Of a stretch of 64,000 nucleotides of DNA, positions 50,600-62,420 are shown one piece after another; positions within the stretch are counted from its first letter, which is position 1, and each line of letters opens with the position of its first letter. Position numbers and translations under genes: made by a program. Origin of the DNA: Utricularia gibba (Eukaryota > Streptophyta > Magnoliopsida > Lamiales > Lentibulariaceae); assembly GCA_002189035.1 (NCBI GenBank), contig CM007990.1, forward strand, positions 2,108,001 through 2,172,000, read 5' to 3'. The notes below the pieces were generated by a model. That model did no database searches, was not told the origin of the DNA, and worked only from the letters and a program-made list of their open reading frames with translations.

Positions 50600-50960
50600 T
50601 CTGTCTTTTTTCTCATCCTTTGACTGAGACATGTCAGGAGACTGTCATAGAGTGTTGCAGGAGTATTGCAGGTGGTCAAACTCTGAGTTTTCGTACCTTG
50701 TACGCGACTTGGAACGATTGTGAGTTTGCGTACCTTGTACGCAAGACAGAAGGAATGATGGGAAGGGGACTCAAAGAAGTTGATTCACGAGGGGGGAGTG
50801 ATATAAAAGCCACTTGGAGCAATTAATTTGAGACTTTTGCCATTTCCTTTCAAGACTTAGAATTTTTAAGTTCTTCCTCCCCTCAAAGTAGGAAGAACAC
50901 TTAGCTTTCAATTTTTTTTTCTGTTTTCATGACCCTTTCGGGCTAAAAATAAATAATGCT
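50600..50960. mobile_element. LTR-like repeat block, copy B
   Basis: Reverse-complement relative of about 9830-10030. Shared words include CCACTTGGAGC/CCAAGTGGC, AGGAAGAACACTTAGCTTTC and CTTTCGGGCT. It also holds a direct repeat of TACCTTGTACGC (about 50694 and 50730). It probably inserted into the MULE. Confidence 0.55.
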
Positions 50961-51240
50961 CTTGATTCTCATCGTTTCTAAAGATAAAATATATATTTTT
51001 ATTATAAAATAATGCACTCGATCCTTAGAAAATATAAAGATAGAGTGCATTATTTATATTAAAAATAAATAAGACACTCGATCCTTATTGTTTCTAAAAA
51101 TAGAGTGTATTTTTTATTATAAAATGATGCACTCGATCTTTAGAAAACATAAGGATAGAGTGCATTATTTTTATTAAAAATAAATAATGCACTCGATTCT
51201 TATCGTTTTTAAAGATCGAATGCATTGTTTACTTTATTAA
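50941..51240. repeat. tandem array of CACTCGAT-type units
   Basis: Units of about 60-115 bp repeat the words TGCACTCGATC and GATAGAGTGCATTATTT in alternating orientation (50950, 51010, 51075, 51130, 51190). Each pair of opposed words could form a short hairpin. Related single words continue to about 51670. Confidence 0.7.
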
Positions 51241-51257
51241 AAAATGGCATACTGCTG

Positions 51258-51521
51258 ACATGGACGTGGGTCACATAACCCACGCCCATATGCATACGCA
51301 ACAACACCACAAGGCCACACACATGCAGCAGCATGACAACGCCACACAGGTGTGGTTTATGTGTAAACCACGCCCGTGTGCACATGCAGCAGCCACAAGG
51401 TCATACGGGCGTGGTTTATATGTAAACCACACCCGTATGCACACGCAGCAGCATGATAAGGCCACACAGGCGTGGTTTATGCACAACTCATGCCCGTGTG
51501 CCCTTGTCATGTATACACGAT
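51258..51521. repeat. GC-rich minisatellite with a palindrome in each unit
   Basis: About three and a half units of 60-72 bp. Each holds a palindrome such as GTGGTTTATGTGTAAACCAC followed by ACGCCCGTGTGC and ACACGCAGCAGCATG-type text and AAGGCCACAC. The loop and stem vary between units but pairing is mostly kept. Both strands are open through the array (51260-51550 plus, 51271-51510 minus), a consequence of the repeat and not evidence of coding. Confidence 0.8.
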
Positions 51522-52490
51522 CTAAATTGCTTCTAAGAGTCGAATGCTAATTAAGATTTAAAATAAATGAATATGCACTGGATCCAAAGTATACCTAAGG
51601 ATCGAATGTTAATAAAAATATTAAAATAAAAATTATACGCTCGATCCAAATCATAACCAAGGATCGAATGCTAATAAAATTAAAAACTAAGAAACTTTCA
51701 TATTTATTATATGGTTTAATAAATAATCTATTTATATTATTTATATTTTAATAAACATATATCATATGATTATAAAAAAAATTTTTTTGTAATTGTTGCA
51801 TCTGGCATGTTATCGCATGCTTAGAAATAAATATGATTTATAAAAATACTGATAATAATCTTAAGTTCACTTTGTAACGACATCACGGGTTCAAATCGTA
51901 GTGGGTTGACCCGATGGATATTCGGATTGACTGTTGTGACCATGTCTACAAGGCACTTATCTATCAACATTTATTTCAAAAAGTATTCAATTTTTTTTAA
52001 ATTTTGATAAACTTTATAGGTTAATTATGCCAATTTGATAAATTTATTGTGTTAATTATGTTAATTTGTCACACTTTATGGGTTAAATATGCAGATGTAA
52101 CAAACTTTAAGGGTCAACAATATCAATTTATTAAACTGTAAGGGTCAAATATGCCAAATTATTAGGTTAAATATACCAACTGAACACTATACATGGGACC
52201 AACAGTAAACTTATTGGGTCAAACGGACTCCGTTGTGAAGTTTTATAACTTTTCGTTGGATCAAATATGCCCCGTTATAATATTTTATGGGTCAAAAGTA
52301 TCAAAACTAAATTTTTATGGGTCAAATATGTGATGCAACAAATTTTTTACAGGTCAAATATGTCATTTTGTAAATATTTTGAGTCACATTTGTGGAACCG
52401 GTACCAGTTCAGGTCAAATATGTCGAATTGGTCATTTTGTTATAGGTAAAAAATGACAATTTGCAAATTTTAGGTCACAAATGCCATCAC

Positions 52491-53562
52491 CCGAGCAAAA
52501 AAACTTGCACGAAGGATAGTGGTAGCTGGGGCAAAGCCTCCTTTCTTCGTTTTTCGAATGAGAGAGCAAACCACGACTATTGGTAGAAAGATGTAAGGCG
52601 TGAATCTAGATTCCAGCATGCACTTGTGTTGTGAAATCAAAAAATTCCATTTATGCTTATGGTACGAATAGAGTGAGTGGTGTGAATGGGCAACATCCAC
52701 AAAAGCATTCACTTCCGTCCATCTCATATTGAACGAGACCAGGTGCCCAATAAGAAAATATTTGACAAAATAAATTGAAATGCATCTCAATCAAGAAAAT
52801 TCTTATGAAATAATTTGTATTTTCAAAATGACAATGTAAGTTATCTTTAAATAGATGAAAAAAAAGAATGATTAAAGATGAATAATACAAAAATTAAGAA
52901 AATTATGATTGAAAGTAAATAATACATAAATAAAAGAAAAGAATACTTGAAGATAAATGTTGTAAAATTTAAAAAAAAAATGTTTTAGGGTAAAGTATGA
53001 AAAAAAATTAAAAAAAAAGATAATGTTATTTTTATAAATTAATTAATTTTAAAAAATTTAGAAAGGTAATAATTAAAATGAAATTATTTAATTACACTAT
53101 TGTTAATCTATATTATGTTTTTTTTAAAAAAATCGCTATTTATTTATAATACAATGATAAAATAAAAAATGATGATTGTGATGTATTTATTTATGTTTAT
53201 ATATTACAGAATATTTATTAACAAAATTTATTGTTTTATATTATATATAAAATAATAAAAAAAGCATGTAAAATATTTGTCTTTTTAAAAAATTTAGAGT
53301 ATGGCTAGTTTTATAACAAAATTCACGTGATGACCATTTTTCTAACGTACGAGGAAGTGACCATTTATCTAAAAGACCCGTGACTCCCATCCTGTCATTG
53401 CCGTCAAACGGATCTCAAATGCAAGTTACTTCTAAAGTAAATAAGAAACATACTTGCAAAGACAATATAAACGAAAAGAAGCACAACAATTGTCCAAAAT
53501 ACACCCTAAATATCCGGAAAAGAAGTGCCTGGTTGGTTGTACCTCATAAACACCCAGAAATG
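52491..53562. other. NOP56 3' flank and AT-rich DNA
   Basis: 52491-52800 holds a 106-codon minus-strand frame without a known domain. 52800-53340 is extremely AT-rich. NOP56 3' untranslated sequence must lie in the last few hundred bases. Confidence 0.4.
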
Positions 53563-56412
53563 CTACTCCTCCCTCAGTTTTTGCTTCTTCTTTTTCTCTT
53601 CAACTGTAGCCACGGGATGGTCATCTGCCCTCCCATCTTTACTCTTCTTCTTCTTCTTTTTCACGCCTACACTATCACTGCCAATGCCATTAGACTCCAC
53701 TTTTGCTGCTTCATCTTCATCTGCATCTCGTTTTCTCTTCTCTTTCTTTTTCTTCTTCTCAGTTGCAGGCTTGTCCTCCTCGACATTCCCCCCTTCACTG
53801 GTTCACTTGCCTCCCCATTCTCTGCATATTGTGGATATCAGGAGAAAAACAAATGGGGGTTAAGATAAAAAAATGTCCACCTGCTAATGTTAATGAAAAG
53901 GGATCAACCAACAAACGGCTGCGTGCATCAAGTAATAGTTTCAAAGAGAGTAATCAAAACCTTTAATGTCGACAGTTTTCAGTGCAGACAACATCACATC
54001 AATATTCTTCCGAGGAGCAATACCCTTGTCATAAAAATCTAATCGCTCCTCGACTTGTTCCCGTAGCTTCTCTCCAAAAGCATTTGTATTCTTCTCTGTG
54101 ATACAGATGCACATTCATCTACACGGTCAATTCGTTACACATGAGATATAATAAACAATTCAGAGAGGAAATGCCTAGTTACCCAAGAAACAGTCAATAC
54201 GACACGCAATGGAGCATTTGTTGGCAAGATAACGAGCCATGCGTCCTTTATTTCGAGCAGATGCCCGACCAATGAATGAAGAGTGAAAAATAAGTCCATA
54301 TTTTGGAGTGTTCCCACGTGTTTTTAATGCCCTTGAGATAACAAAGAAAACACTCATTAAAAAAAAAATCGTGTATCAATAGCAGCCAAAAAGAAATAGG
54401 CACCTTAAGAAATATACCTGAACAGAGCTTTCTCTGCACCAAGAATCTGAAGAGTTGATGAGGGGCACTTGGCCAAGTTCGTGAGACTACCAGCATGTGA
54501 AATTAAACGGGCGCCAACCACTTCACCAATCAACGCAGCCAAATTGGGGGCTATATCATTCATTTTGGCAACCAAATAGTCATAAAGCTTCTTTCTGTAC
54601 TCAGCAAGATCCATCACCCTCTGTGCAAATAGCTTTACATTAATTAAATCGACGGGTGAGAGATCCTGACCTGACAATAGAAATCCATGTAAGCATAAAT
54701 CCATGGTAGACAACACAATATAGACGGCATGACAATCATAAGCAATGACCTATAGATGGCACATCTTAACAATCATACCCATGGATGCCTTGGCAGCTTC
54801 TATGATTTCCTTTGCCGTGTCTTCATCCCCAACTATGTCTGTGAGACCTGATAAATGGTCTTCGGACAACTTAGATTTGTCCTCCACATACTTTGCAACT
54901 TTTGCGTACAAATAATTGTCGGTAACAATCTTCACTAACTCGGGAAAATGCCAAGAGTACCATTCCCTATAAAAATCATGATAGAATACATTAATACTAG
55001 TAAGTTTCTACTGCTCATACACATGCTAGACATCCAACAACAGTCCACAAAACATAAAATACAGCTACACTAGACAGCCAATACCAGTACAAAATGAAGT
55101 ATAGCTAATGCCTTTGACGCAACTCCAATTATGCAGACAGCATCATGAAAGGAAAGCACCAACCTTATTCTCATCGAAAAGGAATTGACGTCCTTATCTA
55201 GGGTGTCAAGTAAAAAAATCGCCTGAATAATCATATTGTCCACACGATTCACATTAAACTTGACCTTTGCCCTGCTATAGCTGTGCCCTAGACCAAGTTG
55301 TGCTTTCTCTAAATCTCCAGGCTGCCGTTGTTCAACACAAAACAATATGAAAAGGATAAATGGATAAAATATATCCCTCTAAGTTAGCTCAATATACAGA
55401 ACAAAGTGACCAACCTTTAAGTTTTTGATGAACTGAGCAAAGTGTAGCCGTATTCCCCGGATAATCTCAAGAATAAATTCATTGCTTTGGCATGGAATTT
55501 TAGTCACTTCATAAACATGTGATCCCAGCTTCGGCTCTGCAACTCCAAGGCTGAATTTTTGTTTCTTGCTCTCTTTCACTTTAGGCAAATTTAACGCCAA
55601 GAAACTCCTTAATTCAGATGTCATCTGACCTAGTCCACCCAAAAAGGAATATCACGTAGGCAAAGTTACTACTCATTCGAAACCATACGTAGAGCAATTG
55701 ATACGAATGCTGTAGATTCCTATATTAAGCTAGCAGAATCTTTAGTTACAATGCACTTAACCATCGTGTGGGTATATTAACAATGGGTTCATTCAGTTAC
55801 CATCAGACATATTACTAAGTTAAATGGAAATATCTGCAATAACGGGACACGAGTCCACCTTCAACCATAATGTTGCAAAAAAATATCACTTTTGATGAGG
55901 AGAAAGGAAAGCACGTAATAATCACAGAAAATGCAATAACGCACGTTATCAGATAAATTCCAGGATACACCTAATCGTTCCACTAGCAAGAAAGGGGAAA
56001 AATTTTGAATTAATAAAACCTATATTTTTACTCAAAGTATACAACTAATCTTCCTCTTCCTGTCCGCCTAGAGTCCAGGGTATTCAAAACGCATCAACAG
56101 AGGAGAGTACCTCCGGAAAATCAAAAGCATGTTTAGAACATAAAAAACTAACTCTTGCTCCTTGAAGTTTATTAAGGTCTTATTCAAAATTAGCCTTTGG
56201 AACCTACCTTCAGAGACTGCATTGCACTGGTTAAGAGCGTCGAGCGCGGATGCGAAGGGACTAAAGGCAACCAAATTCACCACCTTTCCAAAACGATTCA
56301 GGTCCGCAATAGACCCGCGAACAGCTTCTGTATTCTGACCGATTTCATCAATCCCCTTAGCCACGAACAAGGAGTATCCTGAGGCTGACTCGTACAGCAC
56401 GTACAGCGCCAT
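53563..56412 (-). CDS. NOP56: NOP56, box C/D snoRNP core protein
   Basis: NOP56 joins NOP58, fibrillarin and the 15.5K protein in nucleolar box C/D snoRNPs that guide 2'-O-methylation of rRNA. Exon 1 (56412-56208) starts [20 protein letters not shown]; exon 2 (55629-55415) joins in frame to give [11 protein letters not shown]. Later exons give [20 protein letters not shown] with [29 protein letters not shown], then the Nop domain: [36 protein letters not shown] and [19 protein letters not shown]. After [16 protein letters not shown] the protein ends in a Lys/Glu/Asp tail ([27 protein letters not shown]) with TAG at 53565-53563. All expected NOP5N, coiled-coil and Nop parts are present and intact. 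The hAT element at 56523 leaves only about 110 bp of non-transposon sequence before the ATG. Confidence 0.93.
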
Positions 56413-56522
56413 CGAAGTCGGACCGCGAAGGCAATGGCTTACCAGAGGCTGCGGTGTCTGTAGTAAAACTAGGGTTTGGAGACGGAAGTGTTGGCGGAGT
56501 GGGGACGGGCGGCGTGGGTGAA

Positions 56523-59500
56523 TAGATGTCAATGGGTCTCGGTCTACTGGGACCCGAACCGAAACCAACCCGAATGGGTTCGATTTCGGGCCAAGAAATG
56601 CTAATTTTTTTTCGGGTTCGGGTTGTTTGACATCGACCCAACAAGCTATCGGGTCAGGTTCGGGTTTAGCTTTCTAAAACCCGTAGATCTGGATCCAACC
56701 GAAGCACAAATATTTTTAAAATATTAATGAAATTTAATTTCTTAATGGACTTAATAAGTAATATATCTTTAACCCTAATTCATCCTTTCAACTTCTAAAA
56801 TCATCACAGTGGAAACTTGAAGAGTATGTACTGAATCATTTTCGAATTTCTGTTTTGCAACACTTTGATTTGTGGTTGAATATATATATATTTTTTGTTC
56901 AATAGTTCTGTAATTATTTTTTATTGTTTTTTTTTCTGTTGATTAACTTTTTTCCCATTTTTTGTTTGCATGTGCTGATCTATAGATGGGGTTTCTTATT
57001 GTGCATTTTTTGTCTTTTAGTTTTAGGATTTAGCGAGTAGTAGATGGGTTTCTTAATGGCTAGTACCACTAGCTAGTAAGCACACCACACACACCATTCG
57101 AATATGGAAATAAAATTATTTTTTTAAAAAAAAAGTTTCTTATTTTTTAGAAACTTTGAATTTTGAAATAACCAAGTTTTAGATATTATTTTTTGTTCCT
57201 TTTTTTACCATTTCATATATAATGTATTTTAATTTTACAATTTTTAATTTTCACAAGTTAAAATTTCTGTTTTTTCATTCTAAAAATCTAAATTCCTAAT
57301 TCTAACCTTCATGTTTGTATTTTTAATTTCTTTAGATGACATCTCAGCAAGACAGTTCACAAGCATCAATTCCGTTATTGGGATCTCCACATCAAGGTGG
57401 CCGTGGAGTTGATGATGATAATGATTAAGTGAAGGAAGCTGTTGAAATTTTAGATGATGACGGTGGAATCTCTAAAAAAAGAAAACTAAAATCTAGAGCA
57501 CTTCAAGCAATTCCATGATGATAAGACAAATGAATGGAAAGCTCAATGCAATAGTTGCAAAAAAGTCATGAGTGGAGACACAAAAAATGGTATTGTCATT
57601 TTTGAAAAGACATTTCAAAGATACATGTCCTAAGAGATCAGATACTATGAATATTAAGCAAGCTATTTTGAAGATGGGAAACTTTGGAAATATTGAAAAA
57701 TTTGTGTTTGATCATGATCAGTCAACAGAAAACTTTGCAAAAATGATAATATTGCATGATTATCCACTAAGTATGACAGATCATGTTAGTTTTAGGAATT
57801 TTTGTGCTAGATTGAATCCAAGTTTTAAAGCTATTACCAGAAATACATTGAGACGTGATATTCTTACTCTTTATGCCAAGTATAAATCCATGTACTATAA
57901 GGAGTTAGAAAAGGTAAAAAGTTGAATCGTTGTAACAACTTATATGTGGACATCTCAAAATAACGATAAGGGATTTATGGCAATTACGGCTCATTACATT
58001 GATGAGAATTGCTCATTGAAAAGTTTTATTCTAAGGTATGTTTTATTTGATGAATATGATCTTGATAGTGATTATTGGCTATTGCACTTTAAATTTAATG
58101 CAGTATTTTTTTTTCCAGATTTGTATATCTTCCTACAACACATACCGGAGAAGCAATTTCTAAAGCTTTGGTAGAAACTTTTGTTGAATGGAATATGGAT
58201 CTTAAATTATGTACAATTACAATGGACAATTGTTCAACAAATGACAAAGTTCTGGGTTTACTTCTACATAAGCTTATGAGAAAGGATTTGATCTTAAATG
58301 GGAAGGTACTTTATGTATGCTGCAATGCTCATATTCTTAATTTGATTGTGCAAGTAGGTTTGACAGAGATTGAAGGCGTGATTGATAAAATACGTGCTGG
58401 TGTAGTGTATTGGACAGCTTCACCGAACAGAGTTGAAGAATTTGAGCATGCATGTTGCCAATGCAATATTCCTTATGAGAAAAAGTTATCATATGATTGT
58501 AAAATTCGTTGGAACTCTACGTATTTAATGCTGAAATCTACCTTCCCTTATAAAGATGTATTTCCAAGACTTCCTCTAATGGATAAGGGGTACAAAAACC
58601 CTCCTAATTATGAAAGTAGCTGAGCACTTACAAATATTCTACTGTGCAACTTTAGTTTTCTCTAGTATACAATATCCTACTTTAAATCTTTTTTTTTTCA
58701 TGTATGTAATATGAAAATCAAGCTTCATAATTGGGAGAAAAGCTAAGATGAAATAGTTTGTAAGATGGCAAGTAAAATGATAGTGACGTTCTCTAAATAT
58801 TGGGATACATGCCATTTATTATTGGGAGTAGCTATTGTTCTTGATCCAAGGTATAAAATGAAAGTGGTGGAGTTTTATTTTCCCTTGATTTATGGAAAAA
58901 TGTTGAAGATTTATATGATGAGTATAAATCTCAGTTTGATTCTGATATTCTCTCACTTACTTTTGGTGCTTCTCTAGACAAAATATGACTTCATCTTGCT
59001 CCACTATTTATGATTCTGATGATGGAGATATTTTAATGTTTGATCAATATATGAGTCAAGGGTTGGAGAATTTCAGTGATCATAATGTCTTGGAACTAGA
59101 TTCTTATACAAGGGAATCAATATTATAAAAAATGAATAATTTTAATATACTTTCTTGGTGGCAACTATATGGAAATTCATATCCTATTTTGAAGTAGATC
59201 GCCATAAACATTTTAGCTATTCCTATTTCTACCGTTGTTTCAGAGTCTGCATTTAGCATGAGTGGAAATATTGTTGCAGATATTTGAAGTAGACTTGATG
59301 ATGATATTTTAAAAGCTTTGATGGTTGGCCGTCATTAGGCTTGGAATGACATTAATGGTAAGTACAAGTTTAATAAGATTATTTGTATACTTATGTTATT
59401 GATTTACTTTTTGTTTCATTGCTTTTATTGTTTCAAGAGCATGTTCTACAAGGGAGTTTTCTGCATGGGTGCAAAAACATGAAGTTGAAGATGAAAAGAT

Positions 59501-59819
59501 AGAACCGTATGTTCATGGATTTAAAGAGTAAAATAATTTACAATTTTTGATAAACTTGTTTAATTTAAATTGTTGAATTGAATTTATTTTTTGTATTAAT
59601 TTTTATATCATATTATTTTAAGATAAAACATAAAAAAATTTTGATATAGTTTTAAGTAGGTTAGAACCGGAACCGAAATCGAACCTGTTGGGTCTTGTTT
59701 TTCGGGTTTGGGTTCGGGTCCTTGCCGGGTCGGGTTGGGTTCAGACTCAGTAAGGGGTTCCTTGGGTTGGGTTCGGTTTTGAAGATACCTGAACCGAACC
59801 CAAACCATTGACATCTCTA
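56523..59819 (+). mobile_element. hAT transposon, about 3.3 kb, with defective transposase
   Basis: Ends TAGATGTCAATGG (left) and, in reverse complement, TAGAGATGTCAATGG (right) are terminal inverted repeats. Both subterminal regions are packed with GGGTTCGGGT-type words (56540-56690 and 59660-59800), typical of plant hATs. Inside, plus-strand frames at 57340-58977 and about 59090-59350 encode pieces of a RICESLEEPER-like transposase. No matching 8-bp flanks were found (GGTGAA side versus CCTTTTGT), so the insertion is old or the left end is altered. Confidence 0.85.
57338..59350 (+). pseudogene. hAT transposase (BED finger, RNase H-like core, hATC)
   Basis: Landmarks in order, in shifting frames: MTSQQDSSQASIPLLG (57338), BED finger CNSCKKVMSGDTKNG with LKRHFKDTC (57550-57630), RNTLRRDILTLYAKYKS (57841 on), TYMWTSQNNDKGFMAITAHY (57940 on, the Asp-Cys/Ser-containing block with W), LCTITMDNCSTND (58207 on), YVCCNAHILNLIVQVGL (58315 on), IRWNSTYLML (58505 on), LDPRYKM (58843 on) and hATC FNILSWWQLYGN, AIPISTVVSESAFSMSGN (59130-59290). 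Several stops and shifts, including in hATC, make it non-functional. Confidence 0.85.
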
Positions 59820-60089
59820 CCTTTTGTATAGTAAAATCTTCAAAAATTTGGGCATTTTTTTAGTTGTTTTTTCCGTAAATTATATAGAATAATCTGAATT
59901 TGAGTAAATATAATATAATAATTAAATTGGTACTTTTGGTCTTTATTCGATAAAACTGTATGCTTAATTTTAAATTTATGAACATTTTTTAATATCAATA
60001 TATCAGACATTGTACTCATTCAATTTATGCTTTGTACATATTTTGTAATTTAGAATGAGAAGGCAATTAAAAGGGGATATCTGCATAAA
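59820..60089. other. AT-rich spacer between two transposons
   Basis: No gene or repeat assigned. Confidence 0.4.
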
Positions 60090-60360
60090 TGCCTCCTAAT
60101 GTTTACACACATAAGAAAAAATGTCCCAAAAGTTTAATGTGGTGCAATTTCGCCCCTAAAGTTCATACATAGATGCAACATTTCCTCCAATTGTTTGGCA
60201 AAACGTTTTGATATACCATGTATATTTTGAAAAATATATTTTTTATCCCAAATGTTTCTAACAGTACAAAAATGCTTTAACTTCTGTCAAAGTTTTAAAT
60301 GTGTATTGTTACCTCAAATGTTTTTAAGTGTGCAATTTTGCCCTATATTTAAGTGTTTTA

Positions 60361-60404
60361 TTATTGCTAATAATAATAACAATAACGATAATGATAATAA
60401 TAAT

Positions 60405-60446
<42 letters not shown>

Positions 60447-60450
60447 AATC
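60361..60450. repeat. compound AAT/CAT microsatellite
   Basis: An (AAT)n-like stretch with GAT and AAC interruptions runs into about thirteen CAT triplets. It lies just inside the left arm of the long-TIR element. Confidence 0.95.
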
Positions 60451-61163
60451 ATACTGGAAATAGTTTTATTCTATGAAAACCCGAAATCTTATCCAAAACT
60501 ATAAACTCTTGTAGAAACTCTAAATAATAATAATAATTTTTGTATCATACTACACTAAATTGAGTAAGATGATAATGATTTAAACTATAAAATAAGATGA
60601 AAACATTAATGAAAATGGATGTAAAATGATTAAGCATTTGTCTCATAGAAAACAAAATAACAAGTTCATTAGTCGATTTGCATAATATAAACGAGATCCA
60701 AGTACCACAATCACAACATCATCAGATGTATAAATCCTTGCAAGTGTGCGTGCAGATGCAATGTTGGCTTTCTGATTCTTGATGTATGTATGCTCAGCAT
60801 CATATATACAAACTCTCCACATACTCTCATGTTTCCTTTGTACAATTCGCAAACGTCAAGGACAACATGGTTTTTCCTTCTTTTTGGAGTCACCATGATG
60901 TGATTCGGCATCATCCACATGCTCATCATCACTCAGATTTTTTTCATTTTCCCTTACGATTCTTTCAATTATGCACATCATTTCTTGTGCATCTGCATTC
61001 TAAAATTCCACCTTCACTCTTTGAAATTCAATGAGGAAAACCTTCCTTCGCACAAAACAAAACAGATCAACCTAATAATATATATGCTCATCTTTATATG
61101 GAAATACAACACAATGGATTAACCTGATAGTATTCTTTTGTAGACCATCTAATGGATTGTAAA

Positions 61164-61361
61164 CTAGATTTGGTTTTCTGATTCTAATTCACCCTCAAAT
61201 ATTGTTTCCTCATCTCCACTACCCATCCCAATATCATCAGCAGCACGCACAATATCAAATAATATTTTCATGTTAGGAGGAAAAAGTAGATCACTCGGAT
61301 AATCTTCATCTGCAAAATTAGCACTGCACATGTCTATATCATTATCTTCATCATAAGTCAT
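61164..61361 (-). CDS. unrecognised acidic ORF inside the long-TIR element
   Basis: A 65-codon frame starting with a true ATG, rich in Asp and Glu, with PSDLLFPPNMKILFDIVRAA in its middle. I recognise no family. It could be one exon of the element's own gene, captured host sequence, or a chance frame. Downstream on the same strand, short frames such as SDDEHVDDAESHHGDSKKK (about 60960-60900) are also acidic or charged, which hints at a decayed multi-exon gene. Confidence 0.3.
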   Translation of the reverse strand: MTYDEDNDIDMCSANFADEDYPSDLLFPPNMKILFDIVRAADDIGMGSGDEETIFEGELESENQI

Positions 61362-61894
61362 ACTTTAGAAGAAACTAACGCCTCTCCAATTATTTGTTGA
61401 AAGAAAAGTAGTAAAGTAAGCAATAACCTCTATTGAAAATCAAACTAGTATTTTTCAAATAACGCAATATAGTGAACAAAAAACTGAATGGATGTTCATG
61501 CCAAATAGCAAAATATCCTCAACTGAAAAATCTAAATTCATTTCTTGAATACATCCAAAACGAAATTTTCGTAGCACATAAAGTCAATAAACCCTTCTGC
61601 TACACTAGAGCCAATCTTCAAATCAAATAACACAAAGAGGTAAACAAAAAACTAAAATCAAAGCTGCTGCCCAAATCATCAACTGAAAGGGAAATGAATA
61701 TCCAATATGTAAACCCTTAGGCCACAACAATGGTAAGCTTCAAATCAAATACCACAAAGAGGTAAACAAAAAAGTGAAATCAAAGCTGCTGCCCAAATCG
61801 TCAATTGAAAGTGAAATGAAAAGGGATTCGGACACAAAGTATTATTGGGAGAGAAAAATAATGCCGTCGGTGGGTTTGGAGTAATAATAACAAA

Positions 61895-62135
61895 TATAAT
61901 AATATTATTAATATTAATATTAATATTAATATTTTGCTTCTTCTCTACGCCATTTTCACAATGATAAAAAAAACCATATGGTTCATACCACAAAGAACAC
62001 AAAGATCATTTCATATTAATATTAATATTCTCTTAGTGGCAACACAAGGAACACTATATCATATGGTTTGACTTTCTAATCCAACAAGGTTCACAATAAT
62101 AATAATATATTATTAATATTCTTAATATCTTCTTT
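61895..62135. repeat. ATT/AATATT simple repeats
   Basis: Runs of ATTAAT (61895-61932, again near 62015 and 62100) of microsatellite type, inside the long-TIR element next to its right arm. Confidence 0.85.
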
Positions 62136-62420
62136 ATATTAGTAATAAGAAAAAAACCATAATGGGAAAAAAGTACACAATTTGAAACATTTGAGGCAAA
62201 AATACACATTTAAAACCTTAACAGACGTTAGGATATTTTTGCATTGTCAAAAACATTTGAGGACAAAAATATATTTTTCAAATATGTGTGGCATATTAAA
62301 ACATTTTTGAAAACATTTGGGGCATTCTTGCATTTGTGTGTGAACTTTAGGGTTAATTTGCACCACAATAAACTATTGGAGCAAAAAAGTTCGTGTGTGC
62401 AGTTGAGGGAAAAAAAAAAC

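Larger units (their letters stand above)
48485..52490 (+). mobile_element. Mutator-like element (MULE) with tandem-repeat ends
   Basis: Both ends are built of irregular repeats, about 40 bp apart, of CATATTTGACC-like words: on the left at about 48495-48760 and, in reverse complement, on the right at about 51960-52490. Between them, a plus-strand frame at 49654-49881 (MDTHMKYENDFKLDYG ..., acidic) joins across a GT/AG intron to EGIIFESKDEVKDALEEYC, FWFENNDKRRLIARCRGSEG. This matches the N-terminal DNA-binding part of MuDR-type transposases. The DDE catalytic core and SWIM finger were not found. LTR-like copy B and a minisatellite sit in the right half, so the element is broken and nested. Confidence 0.65.
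60090..62420 (-). mobile_element. DNA transposon with about 300-bp terminal inverted repeats
   Basis: The left arm (about 60090-60345) and right arm (about 62155-62420) are inverted copies sharing GTGGTGCAA, CCTAAAGTTCA, AAAAATATATTTTT, ATGCAAAAAT/TACAAAAATG, GTTTTAAATGTGTATT and CCTCAAATGTTT. Length of the arms suggests a Mutator-like or related element. The interior has minus-strand frames at 61164-61361 (acidic, MTYDEDNDIDMCSANFADED...) and 60643-60932 that I do not recognise. No transposase domain is visible, so it is non-autonomous or carries captured sequence. Confidence 0.7.

Noticed and set aside
51260-51550. 96-codon plus frame with His/Thr repeats as a repeat protein
   Set aside because: It follows the minisatellite period and is open on both strands; no promoter, intron or homologue is evident.
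51880-51915. tRNA-like B-box word GGTTCAAATC
   Set aside because: No A box, acceptor stem or anticodon arm could be built around it.
53380-53966. Plus-strand frames of 162, 112 and 87 codons rich in Phe, Leu and Ser
   Set aside because: They are antisense to the Lys-rich tail of NOP56; the composition is the expected mirror of AAG/GAG codons.
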